DNA of 5,788 nucleotides, from NCBI GenBank assembly GCA_913046025.1, contig CAJWRP010000175.1:1-5788 (forward strand). Reading direction: 5' to 3'. Below, piece after piece: positions 1 to 5,526 of this stretch. Numbering within the stretch: the first letter of the stretch is position 1; every line of letters starts with the position of its first letter. This DNA is from an uncultured Chloroflexota bacterium (GTDB lineage Bacteria > Chloroflexota > Dehalococcoidia > SAR202 > UBA11138). Below the pieces are notes generated by a model that was not told where the DNA came from, did not search any database, and worked only from the letters and a program-made list of their open reading frames with translations. The position numbers and the translations under genes were made by a program.

Positions 1-47
1 CCGGCCTGCTCCGAGAGAGAAAGAAAAACTATGTCCTTTGAATCCAC
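1..47 (-). CDS. Amidase-family protein, N-terminal fragment cut by the window edge
   Basis: Reading leftwards from a GTG at 47-45, the frame gives V(M)-D-S-K-D-I-V-F-L-S-L-S-E-Q-A before the window ends. This resembles the start of amidase-signature enzymes, where an N-terminal 'D-[LI]-x-[FY]-L-[ST]-L-x-E-Q-A' helix precedes the 'SPVE' segment. A clear Shine-Dalgarno, GGAGG on the minus strand (55-59), lies 7 nt upstream and fixes the GTG start. It sits 51 nt downstream of a GatC/AtzG-like gene, the usual arrangement of a small GatC-type partner with an amidase. Such enzymes hydrolyse amides with a Ser-cisSer-Lys triad, but the triad lies outside the window, so activity and substrate cannot be judged. 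It could be GatA of the tRNA amidotransferase or a catabolic amidase. The identification rests on 15 residues plus context. Confidence 0.5.
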   Translation of the reverse strand, partial: MDSKDIVFLSLSEQA

Positions 48-54
48 TTTGATA

Positions 55-59
55 CCTCC
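55..59 (-). promoter_or_regulatory. Ribosome binding site of the amidase fragment
   Basis: GGAGG on the minus strand, 7 nt before the GTG at 47. It is the main reason for choosing a GTG start, because no ATG is present in this frame between the upstream stop and the window edge. Confidence 0.6.
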
Positions 60-98
60 GCCTGATAGTTGCTTGAGAGAGAAAAAGAAGTGCTTTGG

Positions 99-290
99 TT
101 AACCTGCAGGTTCGTATGGCGGTATGATTGGCAGAGGCTCTACACTATTCAGGCCAGGCAGATCAATCTTGTCCATGGCTTCCAGCATGGCATTTAGGCT
201 ATAGGCCACCTGAGCCAGGTCTGGCTCCTGGATGTCCAGATTTACGGCCTTTCCCAGAGCCTGGATATCTTCGTTAGACAGTGTAGGCAT
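99..290 (-). CDS. Small GatC/AtzG-like amidase partner protein (63 aa)
   Basis: This 63-residue acidic protein has one predicted helical stretch (about residues 5-40, with 'LNAMLEAMDKID') followed by a Pro-rich tail carrying 'SVEPLPIIPP'. The pattern of a helical pair, a short 'D-x-x-G-[LV]-x-x-V-E-P' link and an extended C-terminus is the GatC / AtzG-like (DUF4089) pattern. In that family the extended tail wraps around the amidase subunit. GatC proper is usually about 95-100 residues, so this is short and nearer to the AtzG-like accessory proteins of catabolic amidases. The ATG at 290-288 is supported by AAGGAGA 5 nt upstream. A GTG-started amidase-like frame follows after 51 nt, which strengthens the call and suggests one operon running off the left edge. 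Family membership is inferred from pattern; it could be a distant GatC. Confidence 0.65.
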   Translation of the reverse strand: MPTLSNEDIQALGKAVNLDIQEPDLAQVAYSLNAMLEAMDKIDLPGLNSVEPLPIIPPYEPAG

Positions 291-295
291 TGTTA

Positions 296-302
296 TCTCC
301 TT
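296..302 (-). promoter_or_regulatory. Ribosome binding site of the GatC/AtzG-like gene
   Basis: The minus strand reads AAGGAGA, then 5 nt, then the ATG at 290. This near-consensus site makes the small gene convincing despite its length. Confidence 0.7.
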
Positions 303-373
303 TTTGGATTGTCCGCCAGACTAGAAGGCCAAAAGGCTTTCCGGAGTCGTTGGCGAACGATTAATCAGTTCCC

Positions 374-379
374 AGTATA
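374..379 (-). promoter_or_regulatory. Weak -10 candidate upstream of the GatC/AtzG-like gene
   Basis: The minus strand reads TATACT (5 of 6 to TATAAT), about 84 nt upstream of the ATG at 290. A TTGGTG element lies upstream at a 20-nt spacing, longer than the usual 17, so the pair is weak. A hairpin in the leader, GAAGGCC-AAAA-GGCTTTC on the plus strand (324-341), lies between it and the ribosome binding site. Given how AT-containing hexamers arise by chance, this is only a suggestion. Confidence 0.2.
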
Positions 380-997
380 CCCCGGCGCTCCTCAATCGTC
401 ACCAAACGTCCTTGCGCACCGCGAAGACTAGTAAGGTTAGCTCCATTTGCTTTTCCAAGAGACCCCCAGACTACAAAACGCAGACTGCGCCAAGGCTAAT
501 TTGAACGAAGTCCACCACGGTAACGAGCCCGTAACCAGACCTTACGATACGCCCCCGGGGGAAAGTCTGGTATGGCCTGCGCCCACTACGATTTGATAAC
601 CAACAATCCGCGAAAGAATACAACCGCCATCACTAGCAATACGAAGCTGCATTCCTCGAATATTGCGGCCGGTATCAGGCTATGAGTCCATGAGAATTTC
701 ATTCCGGTATCGCCTAAGCCACCAGATTGGGGTCCTTAGTAGACCATCGTTGGGAGCAGATGAAATTGGGGATATTGTGTACTGGTGGGATGAAGCTAAT
801 GGAATGGCCGCACATACAATAATACGGAGCCGTATTCAGCTCCTGAAAGTCAGAAATAACACGTAGCCGCTAGCAGTAATAAGATACCCAAATACCAAGC
901 CAATCGCTATCTACTTTGGCCTTGGCGCCGACTGATTATTTCGGGTCAGAAGGGGTATCCATATTGGAACAGCGGATCGCTTAATTAGCTGCCTTTA

Positions 998-1186
998 TCA
1001 GGCAACCTCGCTAGCATACTTCTTTTCCGTGCCATAGTAGTCTGAGAATGCGTGGTTGCTCAGCGCCTTACGACAGTTATCGGCCCATTCATGGCGTACC
1101 TTCTCGTGGTCAGTACCGTTCCAAATACCCTGTTGGAGCTTGGCCCCAGTATCATGCAATTCCGTGACTGCTGAGTCCGCAGACCG
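998..1186 (-). pseudogene. Possible C-terminal gene remnant, unrecognised
   Basis: The minus-strand frame from after a TAG (1187-1189) to a TGA at 998-1000 is open for 62 codons. It gives a hydrophilic, protein-like sequence with 'GIWNGTDHEKVRHEW' and 'SDYYGTEKKYASEVA' at the end. Its codons favour purines at the first position, as real genes do. There is no ATG or GTG in the frame, only a TTG at 1159 without a ribosome binding site, and the frame upstream is interrupted by stops. It therefore looks like the tail of a once longer gene. I do not recognise the family. The opposite strand is also open here with a hydrophobic product, which is what the antisense of a hydrophilic coding sequence would give. 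Confidence 0.25.
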
Positions 1187-1527
1187 CTAAATTTCTGGAT
1201 TTCTTATCCGTCCCTTATCAATGATGAACCTGAGCACCCAGAGGAGGTTCAGGTTGAGCTCTATAGAAACCGCGTATTGCTATAGGTAGACGGTCCTCTC
1301 TCCAAAGGTGTCGGTGTTGAGGAGGTGATATACTCGAAAGGCTTGTAATCCCCGACCTTCGTTTCCGAAAACAGTTTACGGCACTGATGGGTGGGTCGTC
1401 TGTAGTCAGCCGTGAGCCAGCAGAATTCTACAAAGGACACTTCCGACCATGGGTGTACCGGGAATTCCAAGCCAGCAGAATTGAAAGCCTTGGCCTACCT
1501 CACCGGACAAATCATTCTGAACTATAA
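1175..1527 (+). pseudogene. Possible decayed gene with frame break and in-frame stop, unrecognised
   Basis: Two adjoining plus-strand frames look like pieces of one protein. The first (1175 to about 1333) reads 'DEPEHPEEVQVELYRNRVLL', then a TAG (1271-1273), then 'VDGPLSKGVGVEEVI'. The second, one base back in phase (1321-1527), reads through 'LERLVIPDLRFRKQF', 'SREPAEFYKGHFRPWVYREF' and ends at TAA (1525-1527). Joining them needs one missing base near 1320-1335 and one repaired stop. No start or ribosome binding site is visible upstream. The antisense strand also has an open frame (1261-1470, 69 codons, ATG), and I judged the plus-strand pieces more protein-like. I do not recognise a family, so this is a tentative pseudogene call. 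Confidence 0.25.
1415..1482. repeat. 13-bp direct repeat pair flanking 42 bp
   Basis: AGCCAGCAGAATT occurs at 1415-1427 and again, identically, at 1470-1482, 55 bp apart start to start. A GGAATTCC palindrome (1461-1468) sits just before the second copy. The pair lies inside the putative decayed frame in different phases, so it does not encode a repeated peptide. Confidence 0.6.
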
Positions 1528-1528
1528 T
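1523..1528 (+). promoter_or_regulatory. Perfect -10 box candidate upstream of the flavoprotein gene
   Basis: TATAAT at 1523-1528, about 100 nt before the chosen ATG at 1630. No convincing -35 hexamer is found 16-18 bp upstream, so it would have to rely on an activator or be fortuitous. It overlaps the TAA that closes the decayed frame upstream. Confidence 0.3.
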
Positions 1529-1617
1529 TATGAAAAACCCCAGCATAGACAAAGGCCGGTCTAATTCGGTGCCTTATGTCATGCGGATGCAACGACTGCC
1601 TATCTGGATACATTGCT

Positions 1618-1622
1618 AAGGA
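1618..1622 (+). promoter_or_regulatory. Ribosome binding site that sets the flavoprotein start
   Basis: AAGGA lies 7 nt before the ATG at 1630. The in-frame ATG at 1576 has no comparable site, so the later start is preferred. Confidence 0.6.
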
Positions 1623-1629
1623 AAGTGAA

Positions 1630-2991
1630 ATGGCCAACAATAACAGTTCGGGCCAGAAGAGAACGCTAGGTGAGCACGCCATCGTCATGGGCGCCAGCAT
1701 GGCTGGTCTTCTAAGCGCCCGTATTCTCAGTGATTACTTTAAGAAGGTTACGGTCATTGAGAGAGACAAGCTCAACGACCGAGCTGAAAATCGCAAGGGG
1801 CAACCTCAGGCAGGCCATGGTCACGGCATATTGCCAAGCGGCATGGCAATTCTGGACCGCTACTTCCCTGGACTTGGCGATGCCGTGCACGAGAGCGGCG
1901 GAGTGATGGCCGACCTGGGCTCTTCATTTATTTGGCACATCCTCGGAGGCTACCGCAAGCCCTTCGAAAGTGGCCTTCTGATCACGCTGGCAAGCAGGGC
2001 CCATCTGGAGTGGCAAATTCGCAGGCGACTCCTTGAGATTCCCAACGTGAGCCTTCTCGACGAGCACCAGGCCGTGGGTATGGTCAAGTCGGACGAACAT
2101 GCAGGTGTCGGCGGTGTCAGGCTGGTCAATCTCAACGGCGAGCATAGCGAAACCGAATTAAGGGCTGAGCTTGTAGTCGATGCCCTGGGACGCGAGTCCG
2201 CTACGCCCAAGTGGCTGGGGGCAATGGGATTCGGCGTTCCGGAACTAAACTCAGTCAACATTGACTTCGGCTGCGCGTCTCGAATCTACGAACGGCGAGA
2301 AGGCGACCTGGGTCGGGCGAGCATGCTGGTCATTAATCCCGGCCCAACGCCCAACCTTAGGGCAGGCCTCATCTTCCCGATTGAAGGCGAACGATGGGTT
2401 GTAACACTGGCGGGCTGGAACGGCGATCATCCCCCTGCTGACGACACAGGATTCATGGATTACGCACGCAGCCTCCCAGCGCCAGACCTTCACGACACTA
2501 TTTTAGACCGCGAGCCATTGACTCAGGTAGGCGTCTTTAAGGTGCGTGAGGTGCGCCGCTATCGCTACGAAAAGATGGCTCAGCCTCCCGATGGATTTCT
2601 TGCCGTGGGGGATGCTGTCTGCAGCTTCGATCCCACCTTGGGCCAGGGTATGGCAACCGCCGTAATGCAGGCAGATGTGATCGACAAGATCATCCGCCAA
2701 CATGACTCGATAAAAGGGATCGGAAAGGATTTCTTTGCGAGCACTGGCAAGATCGTGGACGTACCTTGGAAGCTGTCGATAGGTCTGGATTTTCAGTTTC
2801 CAGGCACGAAAGGAAAGAAGCCATTTGGCACAGACCTGATCAATGCGTACTTCGACAGGGTGCAAAAGGCAACTCACCGCGACGTTGTAGTCCACAGCGC
2901 GTTTCTCCAGGTCATGAACATGACAGAACCTCCGACCAGCCTCTTCAAGCCAGGCATCGTGTGGCGCTCTTTATTAGGACGTAAGAGCTGA
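1630..2991 (+). CDS. FAD-dependent monooxygenase/epoxidase-like oxidoreductase (453 aa)
   Basis: The protein resembles class A flavoprotein monooxygenases, closest in pattern to the polyether epoxidase-like group (LasC/MonCI-type) and to geranylgeranyl-reductase-like proteins. Residues 17-46 form the FAD Rossmann start: 'AIVMGASMAGLLSARIL' with the variant G21-A-S-M-A-G26 glycine motif, then a strand ending in E44, which should hold the FAD ribose. 'RKGQPQAGHGHGILPSG' follows, as in the epoxidase group. 'DALGRESATPKW' (184-195) is the middle D-x-x-G-R-x-S motif. 'VGDAVCSFDPTLGQGMATA' (326-344) is the second FAD motif, with G327-D328. The tail 'PPTSLFKPGIVWR' also fits the family. Length is typical and no break is seen. 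No signal peptide is evident, so it is probably cytosolic. The substrate cannot be read from sequence. It is followed by a co-oriented lipoprotein gene after 193 bp. Confidence 0.85.
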   Translation: MANNNSSGQKRTLGEHAIVMGASMAGLLSARILSDYFKKVTVIERDKLNDRAENRKGQPQAGHGHGILPSGMAILDRYFPGLGDAVHESGGVMADLGSSFIWHILGGYRKPFESGLLITLASRAHLEWQIRRRLLEIPNVSLLDEHQAVGMVKSDEHAGVGGVRLVNLNGEHSETELRAELVVDALGRESATPKWLGAMGFGVPELNSVNIDFGCASRIYERREGDLGRASMLVINPGPTPNLRAGLIFPIEGERWVVTLAGWNGDHPPADDTGFMDYARSLPAPDLHDTILDREPLTQVGVFKVREVRRYRYEKMAQPPDGFLAVGDAVCSFDPTLGQGMATAVMQADVIDKIIRQHDSIKGIGKDFFASTGKIVDVPWKLSIGLDFQFPGTKGKKPFGTDLINAYFDRVQKATHRDVVVHSAFLQVMNMTEPPTSLFKPGIVWRSLLGRKS

Positions 2992-3086
2992 AGCACCACG
3001 TCAATTTTTGAATCAGATTGGCCGGAGGCAGGGATCTAATAACATGGTCGCATCTTCCAAAGAGAGCGTTCAAGGGAGATTGCAGC

Positions 3087-3104
3087 GGTCGTTCCGGAAC
3101 GACT
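3087..3104. promoter_or_regulatory. Perfect palindrome between flavoprotein and lipoprotein genes
   Basis: GTCGTTCCGGAACGAC (3088-3103) is a perfect 16-bp palindrome, with one further G-U pair possible at the base. As RNA it gives a 6-bp stem with a CCGG loop, 97 nt after the flavoprotein stop. There is no T-tract behind it, so it is a poor classical terminator. It could equally be a dimer-binding operator ahead of the lipoprotein gene, 82 nt before its start. Confidence 0.45.
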
Positions 3105-3169
3105 TGTCTTCTACAAAAGGGCTGACCCATGAGCGCGAACACCGTACGTTGGACAACTATTCCTGGTTT

Positions 3170-3174
3170 GGAGA
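3170..3174 (+). promoter_or_regulatory. Ribosome binding site of the lipoprotein gene
   Basis: GGAGA lies 10 nt before the ATG at 3185. Together with the signal peptide that begins exactly there, it decides against the in-frame starts further upstream (TTG 3008, ATG 3044). Confidence 0.5.
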
Positions 3175-3184
3175 AATACTAGAA

Positions 3185-5143
3185 ATGAAACACAGTTTCT
3201 TGCTTGTTGTTGGAGTAATCATAATGGTCACGGTCGCGTGTGGTAAGCCTGTTCCTCCAACAATGGCGCTACCACCATCCCCTCAACCCGCGGCAACAGA
3301 GACCTCGGATTCTGTCGAAGCACCTTCAACACCACCTGTGGCTACTCCAACTCCATATTCCGCGGAAAGGCCTTCGGCGAATCCCTCATCGACTACTGAG
3401 AATCAAGTCAGACGGGCATTCGATGGACCCCCAATCTCTGGTACAACTCCTTCCATGCCCAGGGGCCCTATCCAATTGCCAAAGATAGAAACGTTCCAGG
3501 TTGGTAACCAACCCTCGGCGATCTTGTTCGACGGAGAAGCTATCTGGGTAGCAAATGAGGATGATGACAACCTCATAAAGTTAAGCCTGGAAGGAAAAGT
3601 TCTTACAACTCAACCTACACAAACTCTTCCCCGAACCCTGGCCTTCGATGGTGAGTCCTTGTGGGTAGGGACACATTTCGCCATTATCCGTCATCAACCC
3701 GGCGGCCCGCCCACTGGCGCATTCGGAGCCGGGCGGCACCCTATTTCAACTGTTTTCGCCAGTAGCTACCTTTGGATCGCCAACAGCGAGGACAACACTG
3801 TCTCAAGGTTTGCCCCAAGTGGTGCCAGGCTAGACATAGAAGTGGGTGCTAGTCCGGTCAGTTTGGCATTCGACGGAGAATCGATCTGGGTAGCAAACCA
3901 GCGCGAAGATACCGTCTCCAAGCTATCTGAGAACGGCCAGATCCAAGGCACATTTGCAGTTGGGTCCGGACCGAGGGGCCTGGCATTCGACGGCAGTCAC
4001 ATCTGGGTGACAAGCACGTTCGATGGCACCGTGTCGAAACTAACTCTTTCGGGCGAGGTCGTGGGCACCTTCGATGTGGGCACTCTTCCCTCGACAATCG
4101 TCTCCGATAACGAATCTGTGTGGGTAGCCAATCGCAGCGACGCGACTCTGACCAGGGTTGGCCTAGAAGGAGAGAATTGGGGGACATTCCACCTAGGCAT
4201 GACTCCGGGCGCCATGGCGTTTGATGGAACGTCTGTCTGGGTTGCTCATCCCAATCACGTCTCTGTATCGAAGTTGACCTTTGAAGGTGCCACTATCTCA
4301 ACTTTCCCGGTAGGAAGTGCGCCTGTCCCCATACTCTTTGACGGCCAGGCTATCTGGGTAGGCAACGCCCTGGACGGAAACGTCTCTAAGTTGACTCTGG
4401 ACGGCGTTGAGTTAGGACCTTTCTTCGTAGGGGGTGAGCCCAATGCCATTACCTTCGACGGTGAATCAATCTGGGCCGCCAATCGTAACGACAATACCGT
4501 TTCCAAGCTGAGCCTCGACGGAGAACTCCTAGGCACCTTTCCTGTCAGGAAGTTACCTATGGCAATAATCTTCGATGGCTCCGACATATGGGCAGCCTCA
4601 TACCTGGAAAACGTAGCCACCAGATTGGACGCTGAAGGGCGGGACCTTGGGCTGCTTGAAACAGGGCGATCAACTATCGATATGTACTTTGATGGAGAGT
4701 TCGTGTGGGCAGCAAACGCTCACGTAGATACCGTTACAAAACTCAGCCTGGCGGGTAATGTCGAGGGAGAATTCCCAACCGGAGACGTGCCATTATCTAT
4801 CACTAGCGATGGTGCAAATATCTGGGTCGCCAACTGGCGAGACTCCACAATCAGCAAGTTCAGCCCTGAGGGAGAAGAACTTGGGCTCTATAATGCGAGT
4901 GTGCTGCCCCAAGATCTCGCGTTACCGGGAGTAGGTGTGCTCCCATTCGGCCTGTATTTTGACGGTCAGCATATGTGGGTGGCCAACAGCGCCTATGGCA
5001 CTTTATCCAGCATGGACACAGATGGGCGTATTCTGGCGACATATTCGGCAGGTGGGGGTCCTGCGAAACTGACTTCTGACGGCGAATCCCTTTGGGTTAC
5101 CAATACTGCTGATAACACCGTGTCAAAGATAACCTTTCCTTAA
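3185..5143 (+). CDS. Predicted lipoprotein with 14 Vgb/YncE-type beta-propeller repeats (652 aa)
   Basis: Residues 1-19 are a lipoprotein-type signal: K2, a hydrophobic core, then 'VTVAC' with C19 as the lipid-bearing cysteine; T at -3 is less usual than L/V/I. A Pro/Ser/Thr-rich linker (about 20-98) follows. Residues 111-652 are 14 tandem repeats, mostly exactly 39 residues, with the pattern P-x-x-[LI]-x-FDG-x-x-[IV]-W-V-A-N, D-x-T-V-S-K-L, D-G-x-x-x-G-T-F-x-V-G. Repeats begin near 111, 151, 188, 226, 265, 304, 343, 382, 421, 460, 499, 538, 589 and 628. Each matches one four-strand blade of a Vgb/YncE/NHL-like propeller. The strand 'IETFQVG' (101-107) precedes repeat 1 and repeat 14 stops after 'TVSKITFP', so the N-terminal strand can complete the last blade. 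Repeats 2 and 3 are irregular, and a 12-residue insertion lies between repeats 12 and 13. The protein probably sits on the outside of the membrane as a binding scaffold; the ligand is unknown. Virginiamycin lyase activity is not implied. Confidence 0.85.
   Translation: MKHSFLLVVGVIIMVTVACGKPVPPTMALPPSPQPAATETSDSVEAPSTPPVATPTPYSAERPSANPSSTTENQVRRAFDGPPISGTTPSMPRGPIQLPKIETFQVGNQPSAILFDGEAIWVANEDDDNLIKLSLEGKVLTTQPTQTLPRTLAFDGESLWVGTHFAIIRHQPGGPPTGAFGAGRHPISTVFASSYLWIANSEDNTVSRFAPSGARLDIEVGASPVSLAFDGESIWVANQREDTVSKLSENGQIQGTFAVGSGPRGLAFDGSHIWVTSTFDGTVSKLTLSGEVVGTFDVGTLPSTIVSDNESVWVANRSDATLTRVGLEGENWGTFHLGMTPGAMAFDGTSVWVAHPNHVSVSKLTFEGATISTFPVGSAPVPILFDGQAIWVGNALDGNVSKLTLDGVELGPFFVGGEPNAITFDGESIWAANRNDNTVSKLSLDGELLGTFPVRKLPMAIIFDGSDIWAASYLENVATRLDAEGRDLGLLETGRSTIDMYFDGEFVWAANAHVDTVTKLSLAGNVEGEFPTGDVPLSITSDGANIWVANWRDSTISKFSPEGEELGLYNASVLPQDLALPGVGVLPFGLYFDGQHMWVANSAYGTLSSMDTDGRILATYSAGGGPAKLTSDGESLWVTNTADNTVSKITFP
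3515..5140 (+). repeat. 14 imperfect tandem repeats of about 117 bp (propeller blades)
   Basis: The DNA repeats with a 117-bp period (39 codons), anchored by the FDG...IWVAN block. Copies differ by many synonymous changes: FDGES and VSKL are spelled differently from blade to blade. This indicates old duplications kept at protein level rather than a recent expansion. Irregular units are repeat 1 (40 codons), repeats 2 and 3 (37 and 38), repeat 12 (51) and the short last unit (25). Confidence 0.85.
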
Positions 5144-5244
5144 TAACCCTCAATATCCCTTCGGGTCAGCGGACGTGAGGCTTTTGACTGCTAAGCCAAG
5201 AAGGGAACTTTCGGCAGGAGTCGCCAAGCCCTAGCCAGGCTAAA

Positions 5245-5297
5245 CAGATGCCGTGGCAGCATTTTGACATCTGCAACGCCTGATCGGCGCAATCAGG
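5245..5297 (+). terminator. Two adjacent hairpins, possible weak terminator of the lipoprotein gene
   Basis: The first dyad is CAGATG (5245-5250) with CATCTG (5268-5273), enclosing a small TGCC-GT-GGCA hairpin. The second is CCTGAT (5279-5284) with ATCAGG (5292-5297), a 7-nt loop, followed by TTT only. They lie about 100-155 nt after the stop codon. The short T-tract makes intrinsic termination uncertain. Confidence 0.3.
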
Positions 5298-5351
5298 TTT
5301 CCCATGTGCCCTTTATTGGAAGTGGCGTTCCTGTGGATGTCGATGGATATC

Positions 5352-5366
5352 TGCCAAAAATTGGCA
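5352..5366. promoter_or_regulatory. Operator-like palindrome upstream of the Usp gene
   Basis: TGCCAA-AAA-TTGGCA is a perfect 6-bp inverted repeat with a 3-bp spacer. It lies 42 bp upstream of the TATAAT at 5409, a position suited to an activator. The regulator family cannot be told from the site alone. Confidence 0.4.
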
Positions 5367-5408
5367 CTTCGAATATCAATATGTTCCCACCGTGACCGTG
5401 ACTGTCTG

Positions 5409-5414
5409 TATAAT
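5409..5414 (+). promoter_or_regulatory. Perfect -10 box candidate for the Usp gene
   Basis: TATAAT, 112 nt upstream of the ATG at 5527. The best -35 resemblance, TTCCCA (5384-5389), matches only 3 of 6 positions and is 19 bp away. The operator-like palindrome just upstream supports a regulated promoter here. Confidence 0.4.
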
Positions 5415-5507
5415 ATTCTTGCTCAGGTTATCCTAGTGCCCCTAAACCAAGCCGTAGCTTTTTGCGACACCTGGTTAAGTTAATTTGAGCTTTAGAATTG
5501 TCAGATG

Positions 5508-5517
5508 AAGGAGGAGG
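5508..5517 (+). promoter_or_regulatory. Strong ribosome binding site of the Usp gene
   Basis: AAGGAGGAGG ends 9 nt before the ATG at 5527. It shows that the true start is this ATG, although the frame from it closes after five codons because of the frame break at about 5537. Confidence 0.7.
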
Positions 5518-5526
5518 ATTCATTAT

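Larger units (their letters stand above)
304..1529. other. 1.2-kb region without an intact gene; several open fragments
   Basis: No reading frame here has a credible start, ribosome binding site and length. There are protein-like open stretches without starts. On the minus strand, 361-495 encodes a stretch containing 'RGAQGRLVTIEERRG' that ends in TAA 71 bp before the GatC-like gene. Also on the minus strand, 838-910 encodes a very hydrophobic run ('IAIGLVFGYLITASG'), and a 38-codon ATG frame near 580-700 ends 'VFFRGLLVIKS'. Better candidates at 998-1186 (minus) and 1175-1527 (plus) are listed separately. A TTG-started frame at 663-866 (plus) has no ribosome binding site and no recognisable family. 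I recognised no tRNA, rRNA, transposase or inverted terminal repeats. The likeliest reading is a region of decayed genes plus the leaders of the flanking genes. Confidence 0.5.
5144..5526. other. 383-bp intergenic region with hairpins, palindrome and promoter-like box
   Basis: No credible gene lies here. The left half holds two adjacent dyads listed separately; the right half holds an operator-like palindrome, a short tandem repeat CGTGACCGTGAC (5391-5402) and a TATAAT box. An ATG frame from 5303 is open for about 55 codons but has no ribosome binding site and no recognisable features. Confidence 0.5.

Noticed and set aside
663..866. Plus-strand TTG frame of 67 codons
   Set aside because: It has no ribosome binding site, a rare start and no recognisable family; the opposite strand is open in several phases too.
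1261..1470. Minus-strand ATG frame of 69 codons
   Set aside because: It has no clear ribosome binding site, and it is antisense to a plus-strand stretch with more protein-like composition. It cannot be fully excluded.
1576..1629. Earlier in-frame ATG of the flavoprotein, adding 18 residues with a C-x-C-x-x-C pattern
   Set aside because: There is no ribosome binding site before 1576, while AAGGA sits 7 nt before 1630. The Rossmann fold starts soon after residue 16 of the shorter form, as in the family. The cysteines are probably fortuitous.
1924..2895. Several antisense frames within the flavoprotein gene (up to 130 codons)
   Set aside because: They are shadows of a well-supported gene on the plus strand, without their own start signals.
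3008..3184. Upstream extension of the lipoprotein frame by 59 codons from a TTG
   Set aside because: The extension is charged and featureless and would bury the signal peptide that begins at 3185. It also crosses the intergenic palindrome.
3858..4620. Antisense frames within the propeller gene, one of 121 codons with repeated peptides
   Set aside because: The repetition is the antisense of the blade repeats; no start signals and no independent family.
3515..5140. Tandem 117-bp periodicity considered as a CRISPR or satellite array
   Set aside because: The period is exactly in codons, the changes are largely synonymous, and the units encode propeller blades.
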